A stretch of 64,000 nucleotides of DNA from Anaerolineales bacterium UBA6055 (GCA_002428985.1 DIYL01000026.1:1-64000); one strand, 5' to 3'. Positions 52,990 to 63,766 are shown, counted from the stretch's first letter. A program made the numbers and translations. Notes: generated by a model from the sequence alone, not told the origin.

Positions 52990-53384
52990 CAAAGATAAGG
53001 CACATTTCCTGTAGCACACTGCCGCCCGTTTTCGTCCTTTTGCTATCCAGTGACCGTATTGCGCCATTCGCTTCTGCCTAAATCCGAATCCTGAGACGAT
53101 ATTCATTTACACTTAACTGCGACGTGCAGAACGGTAATCCCTGATCAAGCCTATTTAAGCAATAATTTGAATTGTTTTGAATGCTTAAACTTTACTTAGA
53201 CATAGTTTCTGTTCCATTGTTCCCACTTTCCCGGTGTCTTCTGTCCTAAACAGTAAACTATTTCAAGCGTTCTAGGTATGCTATTTGAGAGACAGCTCTG
53301 CTGGCTCGACTCGAGGAGCAAATAACTATTATAATAAAAATCCAGTTGACGTAAGCATAAGCAAATTTCAGGAGGTAGTTCAAG
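52990..53384. other. Intergenic stretch upstream of the SHOCT gene
   Basis: No gene or repeat recognised. A TATAAT at about 53334-53339, some 45 bases before the next start, is a plausible -10 box, but no good -35 box accompanies it. Confidence 0.4.
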
Positions 53385-53990
53385 ATGGGCCGTATATTGG
53401 TATTGTTCGGACTTATTTTTGTCATTGTCAGTGTTACGATTATGTTGATTGCACAATCGCTTGAAACCTATGAATTTTCGAGAAACGTCATCGCTGATGT
53501 ACTGTGTGAGCCTGGTGAACAAGTGACATATGAGATACGTGAGGTAAGACAATCGAGACAAAACTATACAACACTCTATTTTTGTGAAAACAACGAAGGA
53601 CGAAAACGTCAGATTAACGAGCAACTGCGTCTGGTTACAACAGTTGGTTTTCTTGTCCCCTTCTTCATTGGGATGCCAATGATTATGATGGGTGTATGGC
53701 TCGTTCGTAGAGCACGATACTCAAAAATGACTCGAAATTTTGGTGCACACAATTTACTCGGTCGTTCGAATATCAACTTCTCTCAATCAAACATTTCCCC
53801 TGCACAACAAGCTCAGATTGGACAAATATTGCAATCGATATCAAATGCTTCTATGTCGTCAGAAGACACATCCACACTGGCAGACCGTCTAAGACAACTT
53901 GAAGATGCCTACAAACAAGGACTTATTACTGACGTAGAATACCAGCATGCGCGTCAAGCAATTTTGGATCATCCAAATGACAAACTGTAG
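53385..53990 (+). CDS. Membrane protein with C-terminal SHOCT domain
   Basis: 201 residues. Hydrophobic segments at about 4-25 and 86-107 flank an external region with two cysteines (about 26-85). The C-terminus, LADRLRQLEDAYKQGLITDVEYQHARQAIL, carries the SHOCT motif, a short oligomerisation domain. The start is well supported by AGGAGGT nine bases before ATG. Function unknown. Confidence 0.8.
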   Translation: MGRILVLFGLIFVIVSVTIMLIAQSLETYEFSRNVIADVLCEPGEQVTYEIREVRQSRQNYTTLYFCENNEGRKRQINEQLRLVTTVGFLVPFFIGMPMIMMGVWLVRRARYSKMTRNFGAHNLLGRSNINFSQSNISPAQQAQIGQILQSISNASMSSEDTSTLADRLRQLEDAYKQGLITDVEYQHARQAILDHPNDKL

Positions 53991-54221
53991 TCTCATCCTG
54001 ACAAAAAAGGCGCACCCATCAGCATGCCTTATTGTTGATACATCTATAATATCACGATGCCAGAGGTAAAAATGTCTTAAAATCTTTTTACACCGTGTCA
54101 TCTTAGATGTGTTACTGTTTAACTGTACGTCAGTTCTTTATACAACCTCATTGCAGTAGAAATATGTAACTTCTGTAACGGGATTAAATAAGTATCTATA
54201 TCACAGGTATAAGGAGAGATC

Positions 54222-54324
54222 ATGCGATATCGTTTTTTACTTGCTATATTGTTGTTAATGTTTGGCGGGGTTGCAAGTTAAGCACAGGATAGTTTAGCTA
54301 CATTAGAAGAATTGGAGATTGGGG
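54222..54324 (+). pseudogene. Remnant of a secreted protein gene
   Basis: A strong ribosome site (AAGGAGAG) precedes a signal peptide, MRYRFLLAILLLMFGGVAS. An in-frame TAA (54279-54281) follows exactly where the cleavage site would be. The same frame then continues AQDSLATLEELEIG before the IS6 remnant. It looks like a secreted-protein gene killed by a nonsense change and an insertion. Confidence 0.6.
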
Positions 54325-54534
54325 TTCGCCTCATATCAAACAGCTTGACGAACGTTACGAGGGTATGAAGCGATGAACATGATTCGTAAAGGGCAAGTGA
54401 AGACAGCAGCAAAACACAACATTCAAGCACAAAATCAGTTCATCTCCGAGCTATTTGGCCTCACTGCCTAGACCCACCCACAACTTGAGTTTTCTTTGCC
54501 TGCTATTGTTCAACAAATTCTTTGCAACAGAACC
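54325..54534 (+). mobile_element. IS6-family insertion sequence remnant (right end)
   Basis: The frame from 54325 to TAG 54471 reads FASYQTA, then a TGA stop (54346-54348), then RTLRGYEAMNMIRKGQV and ending NQFISELFGLTA. This matches the C-terminus of IS6-family DDE transposases, with TGG (Trp) apparently changed to TGA. About 50 bases on, CTTTGCAACAGAACC (54520-54534) is the reverse complement of the family's terminal repeat GGTTCTGTTGCAAAG. The left part of the element is missing. Confidence 0.85.
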
Positions 54535-54609
54535 AGTTATTCTGCCATATGAAAACAAATCAAATTGAAGTTGAGATGTGGGGTTTTTAGGCAATCATGG
54601 CAGCCCAAT

Positions 54610-54638
54610 TTGCTGACAATTTCTTGCTCCTATACAAT
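54610..54638 (+). promoter_or_regulatory. Promoter of the kinase-nSTAND-WD40 gene
   Basis: TTGCTG (54610-54615), 17 bp, TACAAT (54633-54638), about 40 bases upstream of the start codon. It lies just downstream of the IS6 terminal repeat. Confidence 0.65.
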
Positions 54639-54679
54639 AATGCATAACCCGGTAGCTTAGGATTAAAGTGGAGCGACAG

Positions 54680-57600
54680 ATGCCAGCATTAAGCAATCAA
54701 ACGTTGAAGGGGTATCAAATTCATGAGCAGATTGGGGCAGGCGGATTCGGCGCAGTCTACAAAGCCTATCAACCGATTATTGAGCGTGAAGTTGCGATCA
54801 AGGTTATTCTGGCAGAATTTGCCAATCAGCCAGAATTCATTCGTCGCTTTGAAGCTGAAGCCCAATTGATTGCACGATTGGAACATTCCAATATCGTGCC
54901 ACTATATGATTATTGGCGCGACCCTGACGGAGCCTATTTAGTATTGCGTTGGTTGCGGGGTGGCAGTTTAACCTCTGCGCTAGAAGCAAATCCATATAGC
55001 CCGAACGAGGCGGCACGGTTGCTCGATCAAATTGCTGCCGCACTGACTATCGCGCATCGTAACAACGTCGTCCACCGTGACATCAAACCGGATAACATTC
55101 TCCTTGATGAAGATAACAATGCCTACTTGACTGACTTCGGCATTTCGACAATTGTCGGTCACACACCGGATGATGGGGAGGGCGTATCGGGGACGATTCG
55201 ATATATTGCGCCGGAACAACTTCGCGAAGAACCCGATGCGATTGCAATTGACATATATAGTCTTGGTATTGTGATGTTCGAGGTGTTGACAGGTCAGCAC
55301 CCATTCGAAGAACATACCAACGCCGAAATTGTCATGAAGCACCTGACTGACACACTCCCTGATTTACACACCGTGCGTCCAGACTTACCGCAAGCCTTAT
55401 CAGATGTCATCCACAAAGCAACCGAAAAGGAACCCGCAGATCGCTATCAATCCACACAAGAGATGGCTATTGCCTTTCGTCAGGCAATCTCATCGACATC
55501 AACAGTTGATGTCGATTTGCTCGGTGATTGGCAGATTGATACAAGCGCACTCGTCAATCCATTTAAGGGGTTACGTGCCTTTCAAGAGGCGGATGTATCA
55601 GACTTTTTTGGTCGGCAAACGTTGGTCAATGATCTATTGGAGACCCTCTCAACCAACCGTTTCGTAACGGTTATCGGACCAAGTGGCAGTGGTAAATCAA
55701 GTGTGGTGCGGGCAGGATTGATACCTGCTCTGCGGAATGGGGCGATTGACGGCTCTGCGGATTGGTTCGTTGCTGATATGGTACCGGGGGCAAATCCGTT
55801 TGAGGAACTCGCGACGGCATTACTAGGGGTGACCGCTAGTCCGGCGATTCCGCTGATGCAATTGTTCCGCAGTAACAGCAATGGCATTTCCGAAGCGATT
55901 AAATTGTCACTGCCGAGTCCAGATTCACAGCTTGTGCTTGTCATTGACCAGTTCGAAGAGGTCTTCACGCTGATAGAAGATGAAGATGAGCGCGCTCAAT
56001 TCCTCAGCGGATTGCTGAATGCTGTCAATGACAGCGAGAGTTGCATTCGGTTAGTGATTACCATGCGGGCAGATTTCTATGACCGTCCCTTGCTCTATCC
56101 TGAGTTTGGTGAGTTGGTACGGAGCCATATGCAAACGGTTCTCCCACTCACACGTAACCAACTTGAAGAGGTCATTTCCTATCCGATTTTGCAGTCCGGC
56201 GCGATGATGGAACCGGGTTTAGTCGATTTGATTATTCAAGATGTCAAAGAACAACCGGGAGTGCTTCCCCTATTGCAATACGCGTTGACTGAATTATTTG
56301 ATCGCCATGAAGACGGTACACTGACGACACTAGCCTACAATGACATCGGTGGAGTTGTCGGTGCATTAGCAAAACGAGCTGAAGAAGTCTACCTTTCATT
56401 AGATACACAACATCAAGCTATTGCACGTCAGTTGTTCTTGCGCTTAGTCACATTAAATGACAGCGGTCATGATACCCGTCGGCGCGTCAGCCGTGAGGAA
56501 TTGGCGGCGTTTGATATACAACAACTTAATACTGTGTTGGATGCATTCGGGCAAGCCAGACTATTAACCTTTGACCGTGACCCAACTACCCGTACCCCGA
56601 CAGTCGAAGTGTCGCATGAAGCCCTGATTTATCGCTGGGCGACACTAACAGGCTGGATTGAGACCAGTCGTGAAGATATTCGCCTGCATCGCCGATTGAT
56701 GAATGAGATCAACGAATGGCTATCGTCTGGACAAGATGCGGGTTTTCTAGTGACCGATGCGCGTCTTGAACAATATGAGGCATGGTCCGGCACAACAGAT
56801 ATTCTCCTCAACGACAATGAACAATTGTATTTGTCGCAATCTCTGGCGCGCCGTGATGAGGAACGTCAACGCGACGAAGCCCGTAAAGCCCGTGAGATCG
56901 AGTTACAACAGAATGCCTATCGTCGCCTACAATATCTGGTTGCATCAATGGCGGTGTTTTTGCTGGTTGCGGTTGGCTTGTCCTTGTTTGCGCTTAATCA
57001 ACGCGATGTTGCCGAAACAGCACGGTCAACCAGTGATGCCAATGCGATTGTTGCCGAAGAAGCTCGCGAACTTGCTGAACGTCGTGCTGATGAATCTGAG
57101 AGTCTGGCACTTGCCTCACAAGCATCGCTTGAGTTGCGTCAATACAACACAGATTTAGCCCTTGCGCTGGCACTAGCCGCCAATCAAATCGACGACCCAC
57201 CTGCCCTATCGCAGACGACGCTGATGGAAGTCGCCTATGCTCCTGCGACGACCCATCGTTGTGAGTTGGATACTGTCGAAGTGGCGGCAACTGCATTCAG
57301 TCCCAATGGCTCACAAATCATCACCTCTGCATGGGATCAAGTCCAGCCGACGACGACCCTAACCCTATGGGATATTGAGACCTGCACGATGCTAGAACAA
57401 ACCATAATGGATGATGCGATTGTCACTGCGATAGCATTCCTCAGTGATGGAACCCGCGCCGTATATACGACTTTGAACACTGTGAATCAGAGTTCAGCCT
57501 TTATTGGTGTGTGGGATGTTGAAAATTGGCAGTCGATTGATGAACAGTCGGCAGGGTTTGGCTATGTCTTGAACTTGTCGGTCAGCGACGATGACCAATC

Positions 57601-59116
57601 AGTACTTGTCGATAATGTGCAGACAGGTGCCACTGTTTGGACGCTTGACCCGTTGGCGCAACATGAAGGACGGGCACAGCCTTACTATCTGAGCAATTTT
57701 TTGTCCGATAATATTCGGGCGTTATCGGCGAATCAGCGGACAGCGGTGCTGTGGGATACAAACACTGGTGAGGAAATCACCCGCTATGACACACCACCGG
57801 ACATTCCACTGGCTAGCTTGACGGTCAGCCCCGATGAGCAGTACGTGCTTGGTAGTACGAGTTTTGCCGTGTTGGTGTTGTGGGATTTGCAATCCGGTGA
57901 CATCGTGCGTGAATTTCGAGGGCATGGTGAAGAGGTGATCGACATCGTATTTCTGCCGGACGGCAAGCATTTTCTGTCAGCATCAGTTGATACTAGTGTG
58001 CGCCTATGGGATATTGAAACAGGTGCAGAAGTCTATCGTTTTGATGGTCACACCGATGCAACCCGTGATATACAAATGTTAGACAATCGTCGTCAGTTTG
58101 TGTCGTGGTCAAAGGATAATACGGTACGGATCTGGAACTTATACAATGCCAACCAACGCGAACGATATGAGGGACACAATGCTGGTGTAAATGGCGTGGC
58201 ATTTAGTTCTGATGGACGATACATCGCGTCTGGCGACATTGAGGCGGGGCTTATCTTATGGGATCGGGAGACAACCGACATCATCCATACGTTTGCCGAT
58301 GTGCAATTTGTGCATCGCATCCGCTTTAGCTCTGATGGTAGCCGGATGTTGACCTCAGCACTCAATGGCTTATTTATGCACGATACCGAAACGTATGACC
58401 TCATCTGGCATAATCCATTCGCTATTTTTACCGATGCGCGGTTTAATGCGGACGATAGCGTCATTGTCGGCACATCATTCACCAACGCATCCGGCGGACT
58501 TTGGATCATCAATGCCGAAGACGGGAATCTCATCAAGTCCACCAACAATTCGACTGCGGTGTTTAGTGGTGATTTTGTCGATAAGGAGTCGATTGTGTTT
58601 GGCGCAGGTGATACGGCATGTATATGGAACTTCGTCGCGGATGAAGTCGGGCAATGTTTTGAGGAACACACTGCCGAAGTCGCATCGGTGCGGGTGAGTG
58701 CGGATGGATCGCAACTCGTGACCGCATCTTATGACGGAACGGCTAAACTGTGGGAAATTGAATCAGGGGAAGTGTTATTGAGCATGGAGGGGCATAGCGC
58801 GCCGGTGCAATCTGCTGAATTTAGCGTTGACCGACAACACATCATTACAGCTTCGGCAGATGCTAGCTTCCGCGTGTGGGATGCGTCATCGGGTGCGGAA
58901 ATCCATCGTATTAATTGGACGGCACCTGTCTGGAGCGCGACGTTTATTGAGGGGTCGGATGTTGCGCTAGTCGGGTCTGAGGATGGTCTGGTAAGCCTGT
59001 GGGATGTGACAACGCCGGATATGGATACACTAGTTAACTGGATACAGGATAATCGTTATGTGGTTGAATTGACCTGCGATCAACTATCAGAAATTGCCAT
59101 CCAAGAGGATTGTTAG
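54680..59116 (+). CDS. Ser/Thr protein kinase - nSTAND ATPase - WD40 fusion
   Basis: 1478 residues. A Hanks-type kinase fills about 5-275, with glycine loop GAGGFGAVYK, lysine in REVAIKVI, HRDIKPDN (His132) and DFG. Then NPFKGLRAF leads into a STAND NTPase: Walker A GPSGSGKSS (about 333) and Walker B LVLVIDQFEE (about 418). A membrane segment lies near 753-775 and a helical stretch follows. WD40 repeats (about 858 to the end) carry WD dipeptides, e.g. SVRLWDIETG. Such fusions are signalling or effector proteins. ATG 54680 is chosen for its GGAG seven bases upstream; GTG 54668 is the alternative. Confidence 0.92.
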   Translation: MPALSNQTLKGYQIHEQIGAGGFGAVYKAYQPIIEREVAIKVILAEFANQPEFIRRFEAEAQLIARLEHSNIVPLYDYWRDPDGAYLVLRWLRGGSLTSALEANPYSPNEAARLLDQIAAALTIAHRNNVVHRDIKPDNILLDEDNNAYLTDFGISTIVGHTPDDGEGVSGTIRYIAPEQLREEPDAIAIDIYSLGIVMFEVLTGQHPFEEHTNAEIVMKHLTDTLPDLHTVRPDLPQALSDVIHKATEKEPADRYQSTQEMAIAFRQAISSTSTVDVDLLGDWQIDTSALVNPFKGLRAFQEADVSDFFGRQTLVNDLLETLSTNRFVTVIGPSGSGKSSVVRAGLIPALRNGAIDGSADWFVADMVPGANPFEELATALLGVTASPAIPLMQLFRSNSNGISEAIKLSLPSPDSQLVLVIDQFEEVFTLIEDEDERAQFLSGLLNAVNDSESCIRLVITMRADFYDRPLLYPEFGELVRSHMQTVLPLTRNQLEEVISYPILQSGAMMEPGLVDLIIQDVKEQPGVLPLLQYALTELFDRHEDGTLTTLAYNDIGGVVGALAKRAEEVYLSLDTQHQAIARQLFLRLVTLNDSGHDTRRRVSREELAAFDIQQLNTVLDAFGQARLLTFDRDPTTRTPTVEVSHEALIYRWATLTGWIETSREDIRLHRRLMNEINEWLSSGQDAGFLVTDARLEQYEAWSGTTDILLNDNEQLYLSQSLARRDEERQRDEARKAREIELQQNAYRRLQYLVASMAVFLLVAVGLSLFALNQRDVAETARSTSDANAIVAEEARELAERRADESESLALASQASLELRQYNTDLALALALAANQIDDPPALSQTTLMEVAYAPATTHRCELDTVEVAATAFSPNGSQIITSAWDQVQPTTTLTLWDIETCTMLEQTIMDDAIVTAIAFLSDGTRAVYTTLNTVNQSSAFIGVWDVENWQSIDEQSAGFGYVLNLSVSDDDQSVLVDNVQTGATVWTLDPLAQHEGRAQPYYLSNFLSDNIRALSANQRTAVLWDTNTGEEITRYDTPPDIPLASLTVSPDEQYVLGSTSFAVLVLWDLQSGDIVREFRGHGEEVIDIVFLPDGKHFLSASVDTSVRLWDIETGAEVYRFDGHTDATRDIQMLDNRRQFVSWSKDNTVRIWNLYNANQRERYEGHNAGVNGVAFSSDGRYIASGDIEAGLILWDRETTDIIHTFADVQFVHRIRFSSDGSRMLTSALNGLFMHDTETYDLIWHNPFAIFTDARFNADDSVIVGTSFTNASGGLWIINAEDGNLIKSTNNSTAVFSGDFVDKESIVFGAGDTACIWNFVADEVGQCFEEHTAEVASVRVSADGSQLVTASYDGTAKLWEIESGEVLLSMEGHSAPVQSAEFSVDRQHIITASADASFRVWDASSGAEIHRINWTAPVWSATFIEGSDVALVGSEDGLVSLWDVTTPDMDTLVNWIQDNRYVVELTCDQLSEIAIQEDC

Positions 59117-59267
59117 CAATTATTACGATTAATATTACTATTACATAGTCGTAATTAAATTGCAGATAAACATTACAATAACCGAGAGTTTATGACATTT
59201 GTTACGTTAAAATTGCATGAGTTTATGCTATGATATGGTAACTATATACCATCGACTTAGGTGAGCA

Positions 59268-60692
59268 ATGACCAAACGCCATATCTATCTGCTGTCTTCA
59301 CTGCTAATCACTATTGTCTTCGTGCTTGTTGTATCTCTGGCAATGTGGGGACAATCGCCTGCACCAACGATCATGCCAACCCTTGCACAACTTGAAGAAC
59401 CGGGTGTTGCTATTGATAACATGCTTGCCCTAGAGATCGGTGACGAATTTGTCATCCAGATAGATGCCTCTGCCCCATCGGAGGCGTTGCAGACCATTGC
59501 CACCGAATTAGATGCCACCCTTTTGCAAACAATGCCAGATATTAATGTAGCAGTCGCTGTTAAATCCGGAGCAATCACACCGGAACAAATCCAACAATTG
59601 ACATCGAATGTCATCATCGAGCCAAATTATCTGGTGCGTAGCCTATTGACCTAACCCACCAATGACCCGATGTTGTCCGACCAATGGGCAATCAAAGATA
59701 TGAGTGTTGATGTGTTGTGGGGTACGGCTGACGACGAAGACATGGTCGTGGCGGTGATTGATACGGGTGTCTGTCTCGATCATCCCGATTTGCAGGGACG
59801 GTTCCTCGATGATGGGTATGATTATATTGATAACGACACCACGCCATATGACGAGATGGGACATGGTTGTGCGGTTAGTGGAATCATTGCGGCGAATGCA
59901 GATAACGAAATCGGAATTGCCGGAATCGTGCCGAATACCAAAATTCTGCCTCTGCGTGTGTTGGATACTGATGGTGTGGGAACGTATGCCAATGTCATCG
60001 CGGCGATTTATGAAGCCGTATCATCCGGTGCAGACATTATTAACCTGTCACTCGGTGGACAAGATCATTCCCGCTTATTGGAACAAGCCGTCAACCATGC
60101 GATTGCCAATGGTGTGATTGTGGTTGCGGGTACAGGTAACACTGGATCTGAAGGTGTCTTTTATCCAGCACGGTATCCCGGTGTAACGGCAGTCGGGTCG
60201 CGTGATAGCAACGGTGATCGTAGTAGCTTCACAACTTATGGTATCGAACTGGATACGCTTGCTCCCAGTGAAAACATCCTCAGCACGTCAATCAATGGCG
60301 ACTATAGCTATTTCATGGGAACATCAATGGCAGTGCCTCATGTCAGTGGATTGCTTGCGCTCACAACAATGCCTAACGATTCAACTGACATTATCAATAC
60401 TTTTGGCACCCCGCCGGCAGATAGCTTCGGTCAGCTAGAGGTACTCAGCACACCAACATCAACACCTGCAAGTCTATATGATTTTACCTGCGACAATTTA
60501 ACAGTAGAATTTCGGGAACCGCCATTTAATGATAATCACATTGAACTGGAAGCGATTACGACTCACCGACAAACGAAGGCGCGAGCGACGAATGCAACGT
60601 TTCAAATCACCGCACCATGCACAGGACTTTTTATCCGTTTTCGATATTCTTTACCAATACTTCTACTCGAAAAAGCATCACCTACAAGCTGA
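59268..60692 (+). pseudogene. Subtilisin-like (S8) serine protease gene with in-frame stop
   Basis: One continuous frame broken by TAA at 59652-59654. The first 128 residues have a signal anchor (about 7-28) and an inhibitor-I9-like propeptide. After the stop come PTNDPMLSDQW and the S8 domain with a complete triad: Asp in AVIDTGV, His in MGHGCAVSGIIAA, Ser in GTSMAVPHVSG. The text on both sides is continuous (NYLVRSLLT / PTNDP), so a sense codon has probably become TAA. Re-initiation at ATG 59670 would give a protease without propeptide or signal. Confidence 0.82.
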
Positions 60693-60759
60693 TGAATATC
60701 GTAATCAGCTTGTAGAGCGATGTGATGTCTGGTCGCAACTTGTTACAAAATTTCCCCAA

Positions 60760-63654
60760 TTAGGCGGGATTACTTTGTCTGTTGCTTTTTAGTATCTCAT
60801 AACTTGACAATGCCGCATTAGGAGTTGGTGTAGAAGTAAAAGTAGCTGTTGGCGTTGGTGTGAATGAAGGTATGGGCGTAACGGTCGATAATGGTGTAGA
60901 TGTTACGTCAATCGTATCAGGCGTAACAACGAAAGCTGCGTTGACCTCCTGCATAGTAAGCTGATTGTACTGGACAGCCTCCTGTGCTAACTGGATAAGA
61001 TATTCAACCTGTATGGGAAGGATCCTACTGTCGATGAGTATCCTGTCTTCGGTTGGATGCCATTGCCCCCATATAGGTAAGCGCAAGATTATCTCACCTG
61101 TCTCGACATTGCGAAGTTCTGGGTATACAAGAAGTTGTCCTGAATCAGTTCGTGGAATCACTGATGAAATACGCCCTGATGCTTCAAAACTAGCTAGAGC
61201 TTCACCAGACTCAAGATCAAGCACCTGCGCTTTTGACCTATTGTCATTCGTTGGTTCGAAAACGATGACGTGCATATCATCATACCATACTGTACCGCTA
61301 GACAACCCTGCCCCTACGCGTCCATCGAATTCAAAAGTTATTGTATCTTCATCGCTTGCAGACCAGATATGTGTCGTCCATCCACCTCCTGCAACAATAC
61401 CATCTCGAATATGACCATTAGAATAGCTCAAAACACGACTCCCATCTGGACTCCAGGCTACATCAACTGGTACAACCGGATTCATCGATTCCTGACCAGA
61501 CGCCGTTCCATCATCGTGGAGTGTTTCTGAAACAACAATATAGGCTCCATGCGAGTACTCGCGTAACATCAAGCTCGTTTCAATATCCCAGATACGTGCT
61601 TTACCCTCACGCGACCATGTGAGTATTTGGGTATCATCAACTGGATTCCAACGCATCGCCCCCCGTATCGATCCAGAAACACGCGTATCTTGAGAATAAT
61701 GTATCTGTTGCATCAACTCTCCAGTCTCAGAGTTGTACACATAGAGAAGTCCATCATCAACCAGTACAGCAATACGCGTCCCACTAGCATTATAATCAAC
61801 ATCCAGAAGAGTATAGAATTCGTTATCCTCATCCGACTGAGTGGGCTGAAGTGGGACACTTATTTCATGAATAATCTCACCGATGGTTGCATCATAAGTC
61901 GAGACCCGACCAATTTCAGGTACGAATGTGAGAAATTGATCGCCTTCCGGATGCCATCGCGCAGATCGGATTGGTGTATCCAGCGATGTCACAAAATCAG
62001 GTGCGTCTTCTCCGTCGTCATAGACCCGAATTTCTGATGTATCCCATCCCAGAATTCTTGAGCCGTCCGCACTCCAGATTGAACGCAAGTTTGTGTTAGC
62101 AAAACGCACAGGTGCTATCGGTATCATGTCAAAGACACGCACACTTCCATCATCAAGCTGAACTTGCAAGTGCTGACCATCGGCAATGAACTGCAAATTG
62201 CGAACATTCGACTCAAGATCGATTGCCGCCAGTTTCGTGCCATGCTCGGACCAGATATGGATACTCTTTGATCCTTTCGTGATCGCAATCCGTTGCGTCT
62301 CGGGACTCCATGCGACCCGCTCTATTCGCCCCAAGACGGAAAATGTGTTTACTGATTCGTCCAGCGTCATGATCTGGATAACCTCGTTTGAGGTTTCGGC
62401 TGCGTCTCCTGCGGTCCCCCACCACAGAAAATGATTATCTGTGATTCCCCATCGAAACCCACGTTTATCTAAATCCAAGACAATTGGTTGAGTATTTCCG
62501 GTTGTATCCCACACACTCACACCTCGAAGACCTTCTGACACTGCAAAAAAGTAGTCCCCAGATGGACTAAAGCCAGTATATCGTGTTCCTGATAGACGTT
62601 GAACACCATCGTCAAGATAGGTATACATACCAACTTGTTCTTTGGTAAAGATATTCCAGAGGTACAGCATTTCGTTATCCCAGATAAGGATGTAACGTTC
62701 ATTTGGTCCAATCTCTATACCGCGCCAGTTTGATCCCAGTTGGGCAGGGATCGTTAGAACGGGTTCCTCATTGTTAGTCTCCCACAAGTAAATATACGAC
62801 AGTCGATCTGATGAGTAGTTATTAACAAGAGCGATAACCTGATTTGTTTGCTGCAGAGGGTATAAAATATCAGCAGTGCGAGACAGACCACTATTGGCAT
62901 TCGTCTGGTTCAATGTCAAAAGTTGATCTCCTGTTTCGACATTCCACTTTGTGATTTCGCCTGCAGTTACGATGAGTAAAGCAGATTCATCGTCGGTCCA
63001 GTGAACGTCACGAAGTGGGGAGTCAACCTGCAACCGTAAAATATTTGCACCCGAATCTATGTCCCAAATTGCCACGACGTTGTTCTGAGGAGACACATAG
63101 GATGTATTATGCGTCCAGGCAAGAAGTTGATTCCCATTGTGATTCCAGCGTACACCACCTACAGCAATGGGCAATCGAAAAAGAGAACGTAGTTGTCCTG
63201 TCGAAAGATCATGTACACGTACATTTGTATCTGAACTAAAAGGTAGAAACCAAGTTGCAATGTGCTGATCATCTGGACTCGTCTCCGATGAAAGTGAGAA
63301 ATTACCCTCAGTATTGTGCTGGATACGCACACGTTCTAGACCCGGTGTTGTGAGTGCATTCAGTAGTGCCTCGTGATTTATTGTGTTGTAGATGCCATTT
63401 TCATAGTGTTTGAGTCCTTCAAGTGCGAGATGTATCGCCCGACGCGTATCACCTTTAGCCAACGCCTGCTGAGACAGGTTAGCTAGTAACAACGCCTCAC
63501 TATTCCAAGCACGTTGTAGGTTTTCATCAACCGGCATAGGGATTGGTTGTTGCGCCTCAACAGATATTCTATTTTCATTAATGACTATCGATCCGATTAT
63601 AAGGATGATGAATAATAGACCAAGTACACTCCTCGGTCTAATTGTAATAGGCAT
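60760..63654 (-). CDS. Membrane-anchored WD40-like beta-propeller protein
   Basis: 964 residues. A signal anchor (about 10-30) is followed by a helical segment (LANLSQQALAKGDTRRAIHL) and many WD40-like blades with SPDGSRVLS, W-SADGSRI and VRVFD-type text. The C-terminus has a Pro/Thr-rich linker (TPTPTATFTSTPTPN). The start at ATG 63654 is fixed by GGAGGATTGAT just upstream; the longer frame from 63726 is not supported. It is probably an extracytoplasmic scaffold or sensor. Its layout resembles the C-terminal part of the kinase-nSTAND-WD40 protein. Confidence 0.85.
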   Translation of the reverse strand: MPITIRPRSVLGLLFIILIIGSIVINENRISVEAQQPIPMPVDENLQRAWNSEALLLANLSQQALAKGDTRRAIHLALEGLKHYENGIYNTINHEALLNALTTPGLERVRIQHNTEGNFSLSSETSPDDQHIATWFLPFSSDTNVRVHDLSTGQLRSLFRLPIAVGGVRWNHNGNQLLAWTHNTSYVSPQNNVVAIWDIDSGANILRLQVDSPLRDVHWTDDESALLIVTAGEITKWNVETGDQLLTLNQTNANSGLSRTADILYPLQQTNQVIALVNNYSSDRLSYIYLWETNNEEPVLTIPAQLGSNWRGIEIGPNERYILIWDNEMLYLWNIFTKEQVGMYTYLDDGVQRLSGTRYTGFSPSGDYFFAVSEGLRGVSVWDTTGNTQPIVLDLDKRGFRWGITDNHFLWWGTAGDAAETSNEVIQIMTLDESVNTFSVLGRIERVAWSPETQRIAITKGSKSIHIWSEHGTKLAAIDLESNVRNLQFIADGQHLQVQLDDGSVRVFDMIPIAPVRFANTNLRSIWSADGSRILGWDTSEIRVYDDGEDAPDFVTSLDTPIRSARWHPEGDQFLTFVPEIGRVSTYDATIGEIIHEISVPLQPTQSDEDNEFYTLLDVDYNASGTRIAVLVDDGLLYVYNSETGELMQQIHYSQDTRVSGSIRGAMRWNPVDDTQILTWSREGKARIWDIETSLMLREYSHGAYIVVSETLHDDGTASGQESMNPVVPVDVAWSPDGSRVLSYSNGHIRDGIVAGGGWTTHIWSASDEDTITFEFDGRVGAGLSSGTVWYDDMHVIVFEPTNDNRSKAQVLDLESGEALASFEASGRISSVIPRTDSGQLLVYPELRNVETGEIILRLPIWGQWHPTEDRILIDSRILPIQVEYLIQLAQEAVQYNQLTMQEVNAAFVVTPDTIDVTSTPLSTVTPIPSFTPTPTATFTSTPTPNAALSSYEILKSNRQSNPA

Positions 63655-63766
63655 ATCAATCCTCCATTTCTGTTGCAAGTTACGACATCGAAGTAACCGT
63701 TCAGATGTTTTGTATAGTCCAAACAATCTATATCTAAAGATATGATATGGTCACTGGGGTCCGACC

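Noticed and set aside
56829..56839. Another copy of the transposon-end repeat (TTTGTCGCAA)
   Set aside because: It lies within the coding sequence of the kinase fusion, is short and is single; chance match.
54279..59654. Stop-codon reassignment (in-frame TAA/TGA in several accessory ORFs)
   Set aside because: Intact genes throughout the window end normally at TAA, TAG and TGA, and the affected genes look like decaying remnants.
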